Assembly: GCA_916610825.1 (NCBI GenBank)
Contig: OU744447.1
Span: 36,449,024 to 36,513,023 of the forward strand
DNA: 64,000 bases
From: Haliclystus octoradiatus
Taxonomy: Eukaryota; Cnidaria; Staurozoa; Stauromedusae; Haliclystidae
Direction of reading: 5' to 3'
Positions within the stretch are counted from its first letter, which is position 1; the number at the start of each line of letters is the position of its first letter. A model generated the notes under the pieces. It did no database searches. It was not told the origin of the DNA and saw nothing but the letters and a program-made list of their open reading frames with translations. A program made the position numbers and the translations under genes. Of the stretch, positions 1-13,500 are shown piece after piece.

Positions 1-1275
1 TAAATGGCTTCGCAATTAAATCTGCCCTTCCAGCCATTGCGGCACCATTTACAAAACTTATCAACCTATCCCTAAAGACATCAAAGTTTCCATCTTGCTT
101 CAAAAACACTATAGTATCACCGATACCAAAAGTACCAGGTACTATAGAACCAGATAAGCATCGACCACTTGCACTTTTATCGTTACTGCCAAAAGTTGTG
201 GAAAGAATAGTTTACATCCAACTGTACCCCTTCTTATCTCCTATCCTAAATAAATATCAACATGGATTCCAACACTGTCGCTCGACAGTTACAGCCCTTC
301 TGAACATAACGGAAAGAATTCTTAAAAACATGGACACTCGTGATACTTCCTTGTTAACTCTCATGGACCTATCTAAAGCATTCTTCAACATAATATTTTA
401 TTGGATAAACTTAAACTATTCGGATTATCTGACATTGCATTGGCATGGATAGAATCGTACTTAAAAGACCGCAAATAGACCATAAAAGTGAACAACATCT
501 ACTCTGACGAAGTTACACTGTCATGTGGAGTACCTCAAGGCTCAGTACTTGGACCATTGCTCTTTTTAGTTTATGTGAATGATCTACCAAACGTAATTAA
601 ACATGGCGCAGCTGGTCAGTTTGCCGATGACACACAAGTATTGTATAATTTTAAATCTAAAGACAACCAATCACTGTGTAATGTACAAAAACAAATTAAT
701 GATGATTCAAAAAGAATTTCGACTTGGTTTGCTGCAAATTCTCTACTACTCAACACTAATAAAACAAAAATTATGGCTATTGGTCACAAAAAGTTAATTA
801 ACCGAACTCTGCCAACTTTGACAATTGACAAACAAAGTATAGAGTATGTAAGTACAGCTAGAAACTTGGGTGTGGTCTTTGATAATGAAATGAGTTTCAA
901 GAAGCACGTCGATAAAATCTTAAGAACTGCTTCCTACAGATTATCTGCAATATCAAAGATTCGCCCTTATATTCCAGCCGCGCGTCCATACTGACCGTGG
1001 TAAACGATCATTCAGCTTTCGAGGTGCACAATCACTAAATAAATATTACAAATACGATTCATACAATATAATTAAATATAAACAAGAAATTAAAAATACA
1101 CTATATTCTCAATCAAACTAATTATTAGACGACGATAACGCAGTCAGACATCAAGAAACGACTGCTTAACAATAATGCCTTATTTAACACATACATGTAA
1201 TCAAATAGAACAAAAAGCAAAAATCATGTATCATAGTTGTTTATATGTCTTTAAATAAACTATTTCTATTCTATT
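1..1275 (+). mobile_element. LINE (non-LTR retrotransposon) 3' portion, reverse transcriptase remnant
   Basis: The stretch carries the second half of a non-LTR reverse transcriptase. Positions 198-449 hold the palm-entry part (QHGFQHCRSTVTALL, then a LSKAF motif) and 488-994 the part with CGVPQGSVLGPLLF and the catalytic FADDT, followed by the thumb region (TKTKIMAIGHKK is seen as NKTKIMAIGHKK). A further in-frame piece near 1010-1120 resembles the usual LINE C-terminal FRGAQSLNKYY block. The two long blocks are in different frames and separated by a stop, so the copy is dead. The 5' end is cut by the window edge. The 3' end is a short TTCTA-type repeat near 1258-1275, as in LINEs that end in simple repeats. 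The clade is CR1/L2/Jockey-like; I cannot decide which. Confidence 0.88.
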
Positions 1276-2500
1276 CTGTGGTATTTTAGGTATTGTGCAT
1301 GTTGTTCACGTGATTGTGTTGTTTGAGTGCATGTGATGCCGTGTGATAATTAGTAATGTATTGTGATTGGTGCTTCATATTGTCATGAGATTAGTAAATG
1401 TTATGTGTATATCTGGCATGCCTGTCGTTTCTTCCTCTTTCTTGCTGATTTCTGAAGAGAATAGATCGTACTATAACGTGAAATTAAGTGCGTGTTTTCT
1501 GTCTCCTCCATGCCGACCCCATAAGAATCTTACAAGCTAACGAGCCTATTGTCAATCAAGGGAAGGTGTGGAGGAGACTAGACTGATAACGAAATTAGTT
1601 GAAGATTATTGGCGATATTAAAGATCATTAGATATTATTAAAGATCTATTTTTAAATTTACGCTATTTGCAATTGTATGCAATTGTATGTGAGGCAGAAA
1701 TTCACGATGCCGTTTTAGATGCAATAAACTGGAAACACATATCAATAGATTCGTCAAAGTACATGACCGGCTGTATCTAATTTCTTGATTATGTATGAGA
1801 TAAAAAACACACAACTATTGGTGCAACAGTTTCGATTTAATCTAAAATCATTTTCAGGCAATGTAAAAAGAGACAGTTCCAAAAAGTTACATGAATATTT
1901 ATATAAAAATCTAATTAATTTGTCTATTGAATTTATCGGAACGGTAATATACTTTTTAACAATGGCAAACAATAATTACAGGAGAGATAGATTAGCAGAA
2001 GAACAAATTACGGATATACGATACAAACACGGTGAAATAACAGTCACAATCAAAAATAGTTAAACAGCGGCAAAATGTTCCTTGGTATTGTTCTTCCATT
2101 TTCTGTATTTTTTCTGGTCGTTGGTTAATATATTGCTGACATTCGGTCGACATGACAGCATCGCGCATGTCACACAAGATAACAACAGTTAATAATAGCT
2201 ACACTCGGACTCATGGTGAATGATATAATAATCAAAAGAAATTAAATGAAATCAAATTCAATATAATATCAAATCGATCAAATCAAATGATATAAAAACA
2301 TTTCAAATAAAAAAATCAACTTCAATAAAATAGCATAAAATAAAAAAATAAATAAAATCAAATAAATTAAAACAAAAAATCAAAGCAAAAAACAATTAAT
2401 TCAAACCAATAGAATAATTATTGTCCAAGTTAGATTAATAAAATAAATAAAAAATATGAGATAGATATTAAGAATTAGATAATAGACATTAAGAATGAGA
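1276..2500. other. Intergenic, no supported gene
   Basis: This is AT-rich sequence between a LINE and a Penelope-like fragment. A 92-codon open frame at 1785-2063 (+) matches no family I recognise and has no splice or start context, so I do not call it a gene. Positions 2220-2460 are a low-complexity run of AAATCA/AATAAA-like words. Confidence 0.5.
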
Positions 2501-2511
2501 TAGACATTATT

Positions 2512-2960
2512 GTTTACCTATTCCAGTGTGACTCGTGCGATGCGAGTTATGTCGGCTTTACTCGCCGGTATCTACATCAACGTATTGACGAACATAGTGG
2601 GTAGGCAGTCGGTTTACACTTACAAACTCACAATAAAAATGTCAAAAATTCAGGACATCTTTTTTCTGTACTGAGGAAGTGCACAAATAAGTTTGATTGT
2701 TTAATTCATGAAATGCTATCAATCAAAGAGCTAAGTCCGACCCTCAACACTCAGAAGGATTCCGTCCGGTCTAGGCTATTTGTATAACTCTACCTAAGTA
2801 AATAATATATTTTCTTTGTTGTATTTTTTCTACCCAATTTTATAATCACGTAAATATTTACTATAAATACTTTGTAATTTTATATGTTATTCCTTTTAAC
2901 CTGAAGATGCAATTAAGCTATTGCGAAACGTTGTTTAAACCTAAGTCTGTTTATTTTTTG
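2512..2960 (+). mobile_element. Penelope-like element, 3' fragment with GIY-YIG endonuclease end
   Basis: Translation of about 2515-2785 gives the C-terminal half of a Penelope-type GIY-YIG endonuclease: a paired-cysteine CDSCDASYVGFTRRYLHQRI block, an EH soon after, then KELSPTLNTQKDS near the end. The order C-x2-C, YVG-T-R, EH and P-LN is the family pattern. The tail near 2900-2940 reads CTGAAGATGCAATTAAGC followed by GAAACGTTG, a terminal signature common to Penelope-like elements. The reverse transcriptase part is absent and the frame is not continuous, so this is a truncated, inactive copy. Related GAAACGTT/AACGTTTCG words occur at 26030, 26113, 28003 and 45487. Confidence 0.72.
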
Positions 2961-2989
2961 TCGCTATCCTTTATCTTGAGAAATGTCTT

Positions 2990-4174
2990 TCGAAGAAACT
3001 TTTACTGAACATTAAGAATGGAATGATAAAATTAGAAGTTGAAAAATTGTAATAACTAAGATGGAAGTTACCCCCACGGGTTCAAGGTTTCATGCTACGA
3101 GAAGTTCTGAATCCCAACATTTTCCACAAACAAGCTGATTGTTTAAACCTTTTTTCAATTTTTATTTACGCAAACTCCTCAGAGCGCATATTCATGTAAA
3201 TATTCACATGTTAACTAGAATTTCATAATTAAGATGTTTTAGCAATGATTAATGGCCATAGTCGATGAGTTGAGGCTAATTAATTGATCAAACTGCACTA
3301 TGTGATGCAGAAGCATTTGTAAGGTAATGGGTTTCTCTTTAATCCGCTTCATTATTAGCCTGCGTCACAGACCAAAACATTAAAAAACGTTAGGGTCTGT
3401 ACATTACGACCTCATGTCTAGTTGTGTGACGTTGACATAGTATAGGGGCGGATTCAAAGGCTGGTGCAAATGAAACGCTGGCACCAGTCAAAACTTTCTA
3501 GGTTTGATGGCGCCGCTGCTCTTTTAATAGCTTTTCTTTTTGAAAACAATACCGTTGTGACAAAGTTCAGTCTAGTTTACGTCAAATTTGTTTGTCGTAA
3601 GTTGAAAGTACAATGGCATTGGTATTGTCATCAGCATCGTGTGATTGGACTGTTATGTACAGTGCGTTCTCATATTTCTGCCAATCGGTGATCGTAATTT
3701 CGCTTCAGTCTGATTGCTCGTCCAATAGATTGGTTCAATTTCGCATCAGTCGGATGGCGTATCTGTAGCATTCCATTTAACGTAATCGACTAGTAAGCAA
3801 TCAAAGTGCTCTATCTAGCAATTTTTCACACCCGTCTGCACCCCCCAGAAACTATTAGCAATAAAAAGCATCTCGTGAGTTTTATTTTTGTGATGTCATC
3901 ATGTGAAACGAGAAACTATCTAATCAAACCCAAAATGGTGACAATCAAAGGTGTTTTGTTGTTATTTTAAATATTATTTTAAGTTGTTCTCCTTGTGAGA
4001 AAGCAATAATTAATAAGAATAAAAGAGTTGAAATTATATCTTCCGGTTGAGATTGTTTTAGGTTCACAAGTAAGTTCACAATTACTTTAACTTCCTTTTG
4101 CGATTTCGCCATCACCATTGTCCATTTCGAAAATGAAGATATCACAGTCTGATGTAGCATAAAGAAAGTAATGT
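2990..4174. other. Intergenic, no recognisable feature
   Basis: I see no coding frame, RNA gene or clear repeat. Short open frames at 3464-3691 (+) and 3945-4160 (-) show no family resemblance. Confidence 0.45.
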
Positions 4175-4528
4175 GGACGGTGTCACCCTACCGAATGCAC
4201 CCGTACCACTCCTCTATTTCTAGAAGAGTGGCACTTTTCGCTAAGAACAATGATTTTAAGCGCTCTTTGTTGATCTCAGCCGCGACACTGCAGATCAATT
4301 TCAACAGATTTCATGGCAGATAGGTCTTGATTGTCAATGCGCAACGATGCGCCGCAGCTACTCACAACGCAATTCCCTCTTGATCAATCCATCCGCCATC
4401 CTCAGATGGTACTCATTTGATGTTTCAGATAAAGTCAAGGCTGAGTTGACCTGAGGGGATTTGAACCACAGTCGATCAGATATGATACAATCTGAAGTTC
4501 GGTTGCTCTGCCAAATGAGCTAATCATG
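4175..4528 (-). repeat. tRNA-derived SINE, family A, copy 1
   Basis: Read on the minus strand, the element begins with a tRNA-like head: TTAGCTCATTTGGCAGAGC is the A box and GGTTCAAATCCCC the B box. A shared body of about 270 bp follows and ends near TAGGGTGACACCGTC. The same body recurs at 11231, 26940, 44726 and 62455. This is an RNA-polymerase-III retroposon copy, not a tRNA gene. Confidence 0.82.
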
Positions 4529-5144
4529 ATGTACCATGACTATTATATGCATGTTATATGTCCTGCTTTTAAATCAACAGATAGATTAGTATAAACCAGC
4601 TTGTAATTTTAATAAGCTACTTCTTATAAATGTTGTTTATAGGATTGAATTAACAACTCTGAAAAAGCGCCTTATTTTGTTTTGAATATTTTATTGAGGA
4701 GACCGATGAGCTATAAATAAGTTATTCTTCACGTGAGAATACTTCACAACCCAGAACTAAATGTTCACCCTTGAATTGATGAAAAATGCTTCTGTTGCAA
4801 TTTGTGTGAGATCATCTTTTATAATGACTGTACTAAAAGTAATTTAGAACATGATTGACAAGGATCTGCTATGAATCATTCTTGCAATTTGATTGGTTAA
4901 CGAAGTGGGAACCTTAAGTTCTACCCAGAGTTCTACCATTATTCGCTCCGGTGTCAAGTTTTGAGGTAGGAAACACCTTTGAAACTATAATTTATTACAT
5001 GATGTACTTGAATCTGAAAATTAATAGTGGCTTAATTTTTATTTCAATCTGGAATTTCCTTGTTGGAGAGTATTTTTAGGCCACATCTCGCTGAGGAGAA
5101 AATGGAGATCCAAAAAGGTCCAAAATCCGAAATTGCCTAAAAGA
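4529..5144. other. Intergenic with short dispersed repeat
   Basis: About 70 bp near 4848-4912 (GGATCTGCTATGAATCATTC and onward) recurs at 8515-8570, so it is a dispersed repeat. Otherwise nothing is recognised upstream of the lipase start. Confidence 0.4.
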
Positions 5145-5277
5145 TAGCATACTCGCAGACTCATTGTCAAAATGTAAACTTTGTAAAACTGAGTAAGATA
5201 GTAGAATTTCTCCTTTCGTCTAATGTTTTACAGTTTTACTAAGTTTACATGTTGCAATAAGTCTGCGAGCAGGCTAA
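5145..5277. repeat. Short foldback element
   Basis: The two halves are inverted copies: ACTCGCAGACTCATTG and GTAAACTTTGTAAAACTG on the left mirror CAGTTTTACTAAGTTTAC and CAATAAGTCTGCGAGCA on the right. Arms of about 45 bp surround a short loop. It is a MITE-like foldback about 200 bp upstream of the lipase start codon. Confidence 0.65.
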
Positions 5278-5480
5278 CCCAAAGAGATAATTGTTAAATT
5301 TCTGATTTGTAAATCTTTGTTTGTATAGCCTCGTAACGAGACTGAGGCTGAGAAGTTCAAACTTTCAATTTTAAATGTCAGATTTTTGATTAACATGTTT
5401 TTTGCATTACTACACGAAAAGATAATCTTTGTTGCTAAAATTACAGAATAATCTGTTGGTTATTTGTCATTTTGTTAGAA

Positions 5481-7697
5481 ATGCCTGGATTAGATGCATT
5501 TGGAAGGCGTTGGATGATTGGGAGTGATGATTTAATATTCCCTTTTGCCTCGACAGCTGCAACACGATTGATTTGGTAAGCATTAAACACGTCTCAGTGT
5601 TTTAAAACACTAATTTGTAGGCTACCTTTTTCCTGCTAGCCTGATTTATTTGCCTTATATAAATGTATGTATTATAAATTGGATTTAGAGAGTAGTATAT
5701 TTATTTCATATTTTTGATTTCGGCAATGATTCTATCTCAAATACCCTACGAATCAGGTTTTTGTTTGACTTTGACCCAGACATATATTTGTAGGCCTATT
5801 TTCGTTTTTGATCACGATGTTTATTTTGCTGGTGTCTGTGGCTGTGTTGTAACTTGTTAAGACGGCTATATAAAATCAATATTAATTTTTAATTCTGAGA
5901 AGGGGTTAAATATTTGTTTTGATACACAGTGTTAAAACAAACATTGATTTGTTGACATAGGCCTAGGCCTAGCCGTGTAATTTCTAGAAATGTAGTTTTG
6001 GCTTATAAATGTAGAAAATTTGAGTCATGCAATTTTCATTGAAGAGTAATAAATTAGATTAGTTTCCCTCGTCAGAATTTATAAAACGTTTTAAAAAGAA
6101 CTAAAACTATTTTCATTTTCAACATTCCGTTTAAAAAAAAGTATCATTTACAAAGGCTATGTTATTTTCTGTTGATGTTCCAAAACAGTAGGAAATGGGC
6201 GGGTGCAAGCTATGATATTTCAATTTACAAGTCTTGCTACTTTAATTATTTTAACATGTTTTTATTAGACTTGTTCAGCTCAGTATTGGGAGGTTGCCTC
6301 TTTTGATAGTTACAGAGAAGAAGTTACTAGAATATTTGTAGGCCTAAATCTTGATCTTGTGTTCTATATATTTTCAAGCGAAAGAGAAGTATTCAAATTT
6401 TATACATCAGTTATATCTATCTTATTAAAAACCTACATAATATATTGCATTACAGAAGCAATGAATTTCTATGCAAGGATTTAGGCGGACTAAAACTAAA
6501 TTCTAGCCTATATATAGTATCAGAAATATATAATGCGAATAATCAGGACTTGACAAAGTCAGTTTGCCACATTAAGTATGGGGTGGAAGCATCTCATGCA
6601 TTGAAAGAGCAACACTGACTGACATTCGCACTTTGTGTATATTCAACGATTAATGTCAGGTATGGCTTAGCAATGCATGGCTTCAAAAATCGAATTTCAG
6701 TGCATGGTTTCAAACACAGAAACAATAGGCCTACAAACTACAAACGAGACTGTAAGTCCGTAGGGTCAATGTAGAGGAGACAGAAAACAGAATATAACTT
6801 CGAAACTGTAACTTTAATGTTTCACCAATTATGAGTGATTAATTCGAAATGACAATAAATACAAATTAACAATAGACTGGCAGTCGCACTTAGTGTATAT
6901 TCGACGATTAATGTCAGGCATTGCTTAGTAATGCATGGCTTCAAATATCGAATTTCAGCATGGTTGCCAACACAGAAACAATACAAACTTCAAACGAGAC
7001 ACACGCATGTGACTTTAAGCACGTAGAGCCCACTGGTCACTTCTGCCCCTTTAAGGTATCAAGCTATGAAGTAGGCCTACATTCCTTTGTTTTGTTTTAG
7101 GCTAGTGATAATCAGTATTGTTCTTGGTATATACCATCATTTCCAACATGTTGATGACGAATTTCAACATCCAAATTCATGCCGCGCCACATTTGGTATT
7201 TACTTATTTGGCTATATTGGTATATTAGCATTTTCGTTATTACTCGATGTTGTAATATCAATAGCGAGCAGTCTTGGTAGTATTTATGAAACAGAAAGGC
7301 GTAAAAATATCCCTTTATTTTTATATATTCGTGTTTTATTCTGGATTATTGAGTTAATTTGGATTATTATCGGTATCAAATGGATATTTATCGATAACAA
7401 ACACTGTGCTGAGACTACAGATAAAAGTATATCGAAAGCAGTTGTACTTTTTAACATAGTTTTATTGTTGATATTATTAGTTATAATGTATTTATTCTTT
7501 GATACAAGAGGGAAATTATATTATAAAAAAGAAACAGGGCAACAACTTGATAGGGCAAAATATGGAAGTTTAGATTTTTCAGCTGTAGGCCTAATAAAAA
7601 AGAAAAATCAGAAAGATATTGTACAGTCATTGAAGCGTTTGTTATGTTGTTCACGTAAAGGCGATTCTGGGAATCATATCGTGGAGTTTATTGCAAG
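5481..7697 (+). CDS. DAGLA: Lipase exons 1-2: N-terminus and four-helix membrane domain
   Basis: Exon 1 (5481-5575) encodes the start and the SDDLIFP block and ends in phase 2 before GTAAGC. Exon 2 (7101-7697) follows TTTTGTTTTAG and encodes all four hydrophobic helices: LVIISIVLGIY; FGYIGILAFSLLLDVVISIA; YIRVLFWIIELIWIIIGI; and VVLFNIVLLLILLVIMYLFF. Between helices 1 and 2 is a short loop with one Cys. After helix 4 comes FDTRGKL, matching the FDP-G motif of vertebrate DAGLs, then a basic stretch with LLCCSRKG. The 1.5-kb intron between them holds two tandem copies of a ~257-bp repeat. Confidence 0.92.
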
Positions 7698-10497
7698 GTA
7701 AGCCTATATGTGTCCTTAGTGCCTGACAAAAGGTTTAGCCTTCTGAATTCTTAGAACGTTTTCAATGTTTTCTTCTTAATTTTTTGTTGATGTTTGGCCT
7801 ATAAATAAGAAAATTATCTATTTTGTTCTGAAGCTGCCTTACGGCATCTAGGATCTCAGGATCCCTACTTTTGTTGGACCCCGGGTGTCCTAGATCTTGA
7901 TCGTAAGATCCGGCTGCCAGATTCTTATCTTTACGCCAAACCGAGATAATACAGTAATAATCTTCATTTTAATCATATTTTGAATTTTGTTACGTACATA
8001 TAATATGATTGACATTGATAGCCTATATATATACATGTTTGATTCAATAGGAAATATTTAGACATTGCAGAGGTGACCACTATATACAGGTGGTCGCTTT
8101 ATAGAGCTGACCACTATAACAGGTCTGACTGTAGATAGTTGAAATAAATACATTAATCGAAACTCGGAGGGATGGAGTAAACACTGAGTGATTTTTGATC
8201 TACTATTTATGTTGCTCTACTTTTGCATCGAACACTCAAATTGATGCTTTGCTCATTAAATTACTTTACATGACATAAATCCATTTTTCATTTTCCTAAT
8301 AACTCAAATTTAGTTTGTCTGTTTTAGGATACTATCTGAACATATGGGTGGTTATGAAGATCTTGTTCCATCTGATGTGCTAGCCGGATTAGTTTTACTC
8401 AGACGACAACAAAAATACGAAGAAGCAAGAACTATAGAAAGTCAAAGAGATAGATTCAATAGTGATCATATTGATGTAAGAATTATATACCTTATATATA
8501 GGCCTTTAGAACATATCAAGGATCTGCTACGATTTATTCTTGCAATTTGATTGGTTAACGCCAATAACGCCATTTCACCATAGCCGAGCTTGACCCCGTC
8601 GATTTCAAGAAATTTATGAAAATACCAAACAACAGATAATTATTAAAATATGGCATTATAAACAGCAAGGAATTAAAAGTAAAAAGCAAATACAGCGAAT
8701 ATGTGCAGAGTTATATCCAATTTCATTTTCTAAGTTGTTCAAAATAAATCAAATGGCTTGCAGGAGAAATATCTCAGCCAGTAAACAAACATGTTTAAAG
8801 TGTATAGAAATATTTTGCACAAATTAACAATTCAAAAACAATTTGCATAACTTTTACTTTATTGATAATTGTGAAAACATAACATAACATAACTTCATTT
8901 CATTAATACATCCCCTTATATTTTAATGTCCAATTTTTGCAAGTTCCTAGATATAGGTAAAAACTAAATTCCTAGCATAGAAAAGAAAGCTTTCGATAAA
9001 CTACCGAAACCAAAACATATAGGCTAAACAGAATTAACCGCTAAAATTTCAAATAATTAAACCATTTCTCCAAATGAAAGTTAGCAGCATTCTAAAGAGT
9101 TATCATCAATTCAATAATCTGCTCTTTTAAATAGGCAATTAGCAAACATTTAGTCAATAAATCTTTCGTTGTTTCATTTCTTTCTTCGCGTCACGGCTTT
9201 TTACGAAATTCTTCAAATTATAAGTAAGAAACATTTTCTTTCCTTTTCAAGTTTTCCCAGTCAGTTTTCCATAATGAATAACTCACATAAAAAATAGAAA
9301 ATATTGTTTAAAGATACAGATCCATGACTATGTAAGAAAAGGATGTTAAGCATCCATTCTTTTAATTTCAAGAAGAGGAATATAAATTTCTCGATATCAA
9401 TTTTTCCTCGCAGCTTTTAGTTGATTTCAAAAAAGCAAGTGTACAGCTCTCGACTCAGCTTTCTTCCTGTGACGTCACGAAAATAGGAGAATTACATACT
9501 TGATCATGGATTGTAAGGTCAGAAAATGCTTTGAAAAAACGTATAAAACATTCACAAATCGGGGTTGGCTATGTTCTAAACCAAATAGTTCATATTTTCC
9601 GTGAACTATGCTCTGATAGCACCACTCGAGTCACTTCAGGAGAAAACTCGAAGGCGAAAATTACTCGCCGAGGTGGCTCGTAATTTTCTGATGCCTTCTC
9701 GTTTTCTCCTTACGTGCCTCTCGTGGTGCTATCAGAGCATAGTTCACGGAAAGTATGAACTATTTGTTTAATATATTATATTTAGCTCTGTCAAATGATA
9801 TCGAGCACTATTTTTTGCGATTAGATAATATCTAATAATTATATAATTATATAATTATATACCATTGCAGAACTAAATGAAGTTGTTTAGGAGAGCTGTC
9901 ATAGGATAGGATTATTGAAAAAATAGTACAATTTTCATTGATAAATGATGCCAAAAAGAGTAGATTTGGTTTGTTAAATAAATTAAGCTCAATTATATCT
10001 AAATTAAGCTATCACTGTAAGATATTTTGCAATACAAATTAAAATAATTTCACTGTCATTAATTACAAATTTGATAAGTAAGAATTATTTCTTAATCATT
10101 ACAAAACAAAGATGAGAATAACATGAAAACAATTGTCGTTTTCATTCAACGTCAAGAAAACCACGTGCTCTTAGAATTGTTTGACTCTAATATTTTATAA
10201 CATTTTATTAATTAAGCATTTCATGACAGTTCATGAACAATTCAGGAACGTTAAATGACCCCAAAGTTTAATGAACCGTCTACGATGAAGGACGTATCAA
10301 ACAGGCCAACTTTCAAATGTCTCCTTGGGAAGCACTTACACGGAATAACATAATTAAGTTAATCAAATCGTTCTTCAAATGTCTATCCTGTAAAGTATAT
10401 TGTTGTAAAATTGTATTGTTATTATCTGTGTTATATCTATATATTGATAAATCAGTCTTGTCAAAAAAAGCTTTTAGCTTATTCAAGTTCTGAATAA

Positions 10498-10533
<36 letters not shown>

Positions 10534-13500
10534 TGTTTATGAACTCCTGAACTGTTTTTCGCATGGGCTGCTGTTATGGTACTGTATGTCGTGTCTGTTA
10601 TATCACATTGCTATGACTTACTACCATAGTACCCCTTCCTGTATTGTCATCAGGCACATTCATATCATAATGAAGGACAGAAACTTTCTATAAATTATGT
10701 TATTATCTTCCACTCTATTAATTCCCTCTCAAAATGATTTATACCCAGTGTCCGACAAAAGGTTCAGCCTTCTGGAATCCTAGGGGCATTTAAACTTTTT
10801 CTTCTGAATTTTCTTGTTGAGGTTTGACCAGAAAATCATTAAAAACATCAATTTTCTTCTGAATTTTGTCTAGCCTTCCGGGATCTAGGATCCCAGGATC
10901 CCCACTTTTGTCGGACCCTGTTTATACCAAACTTGGATCATAATGGTTTGCTATTGTAAGTGACATATTCTAGCTAATTGTATAATTTATGTATATTATT
11001 TTAAATACCCTTTAATTCTATGTGTGTAAACTGTACCACATAAACACTCCTTTTCACGTCTTGTTGTCTAAATATTTACATTGTCCACGTAATTTGTATA
11101 GCTTGAAATTATTTTGTTTGCAGAGACATTTACAACGCTATAGAACAGTGAAAAGAGTCCAATGTACGGCTGACGAGAAACCATTTTGTTTAGATTCAGA
11201 GGTTAGTTTCACAATGTGTGACTATAAGGAGGATTAGCTCAGATGGCAGAGCAACCGAACTTCAGATTGGATCATATCTGATCGACTATCGTTCAAATCC
11301 CCTGAAGGTCAACTCAGCCTTGACTTTATCTCAAACATTAAATGAGTAGGCCTACCATCTGAGGATGGTGGATAGAATGGTCAAGAGGGCATTGCATTGT
11401 GAGTAGCTGCGGCGCATCGTTGCACATTGACAATCGAGACCTCTTTGCCATGAAATCTGTTGAAATTGATCTGCAGTGTCGCGGCTGAGATCGATAAAGA
11501 GCGTTTATTATCATTGCTCTCAGCGAAAAAAGCCACCCTTCCCTCTAGAAATAGAGGAGTGGTACGGGTGCCTTTGGTAGGGCGACACTGTCTACATTAC
11601 TATATATCGTAATAGAGGAAATAAATATTCTTACGCTGGCTTTTTAAGCTTTTTTATGTTATTATTCTTATTCTGTTCTTGCATTGTTGATCTAGGTTGA
11701 CATGAAAACTCTTGATGATATAAATCATTATTTTAAATATGCAGTTGCAATTTATGGTTGGCTGTTTTATGTATTTAATCATTGTGGATCACCTTCATGT
11801 TGTAAGATTTTCTCAAATTTGAGGTATGTTCTATACAAAAACTTGACCAAATATAGCCTTAATTGATTTTATAATTACATCAAAACTTGAGACGCATGTT
11901 AAGCTTCCATCTATATGTCTGCGAATCCTATCAAAATCCAAAGTCGTAAAATTCTGATTGGATGTTTCATTGACAGATCTGTTTTCTTTCATTGTTGTAT
12001 ATTATAGTAGTTATTTAATCGATTGTCTCGAGTTTCATTTCCTTTGTCTTCTTCGTTTTCAAAATTGGGAAGCGGGAAATTTGTCTTTCGATTTGAGATT
12101 TAAGATTTAAGATTTAAGATCTGTAAGATTTTATCAAATTTGAAGTATGTTCTATACACACAAGGTCAGAACAAATATACACCAAACATGACCAACGGCC
12201 TTTGTTTTTGTTGAAATCCGATCTCACAGATTTTTTATTTCATCATATTATTTCAGTGAGTTGATATTTGAGCTGAGAATTTTGATACGAAAATTTTTTA
12301 ATATTGTAACATATCTCAATAAACACAAGCAAAACAATGCGAATTGAATATAAAGATGACGGCAATCAGTTTTTAAAATACGATATAATATGACCATGAA
12401 GTGGAATCCATGTATGTACGTAGAAATGAGTTGATTTTACGCCAATTTGATTTCTTTGGTGTGGAAATTTGATAATTTTCTATAGTTTTCAACTAAATTT
12501 GGGCTTTTTGGCGTATTCTTGAATGCTGACTTGGGGTGGCATAATTTTGGCGTAGTTATCCGGCGTTCCAAATTCAATGATTCCACTATGGTATGACCTT
12601 GAAATATCATTCCGCTTTCCTTGATCTTCCTCGTTTTAATGATTACGAAGCGAGAAATTTGTCCTTCGATTTAAGATTTAACATTTCTTATCTGTAAGAT
12701 TTTCTCGAATTTGATTTATCCCCTGCGGAAAACAGTTCAAAAATTCATTAACAGTTCATAAACACTTTCCATATCTTCATGAACTGTTGATGAACTGTCC
12801 GTGGAGGGGGAGGTTCACAAACTGTTCTTGAAAATTGGGGGCAATTAACTTTCATGAACAGTTCATGAATTCCTGGACTGTTTTTCGCCAGGGATGTTCT
12901 ATACACTCAAGCTCAGACCAGTGCACATGTAGGAAATCATTAGATCGCAACACAATACACCTGTAAGCTTTTGACCTGGAGCCCTTTGCAAACGGCAGCA
13001 ACTTTTACGCAACAAATCTTTTTTATTATTGCAACGACGTGTGATTTTCGTGGTTTGAAGAAGTCTTTTCAAGAACGGCCAAACAGCCCTGACTTTCTCA
13101 ATACTTTTCCAAAAAACTCAAAGGGTCTTGACTGAGCTTAAAAAGAATTAATGGAGAAGCCACAGCATTGAAAGTGTAAGATAAATTTCGAACAAGATAT
13201 GGTTCGAAAAAAATTAACGAAAACACTTGATTACAAAAGTCCTTGGAAAATGTTTGATGGGACAATTCACAAAGAGTTCATGAACACTTCATGAAATTTT
13301 GGAGAGTTTCACGTTCATGAACTCATGTACTTTCTCGCTGGGGTGGTCTAGTGTGAGGATCCACCGTAATCTAGATTTGAATCTCATTTTCGATATATAG
13401 TATGCCTATGCCTGAGTTTAACCCTCGCAAGAATCCGACAAAGGGTTCAGCTTTCTGGAATCCTAGAGACATTTCAACATTTTTTTCTGAAGTTTTTCTC

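Noticed and set aside
1785-2063. 92-codon open frame as a small gene
   Set aside because: No family resemblance, no splice context, and AT-rich DNA with other overlapping frames.
10497-10530. CRISPR-like or regulatory meaning of the ATG run
   Set aside because: It is a plain trinucleotide microsatellite, as at 40751 and 53928.
10313-10564. Poly-Ser open frame on the minus strand
   Set aside because: The serine run is only the (ATG)n microsatellite read in one frame.
11231-11305. tRNA gene (GGATTAGCTCAGATGG... with a B box)
   Set aside because: The A and B boxes are part of a repeated ~370-bp SINE, the stem pairing is poor, and four more copies share the non-tRNA body.
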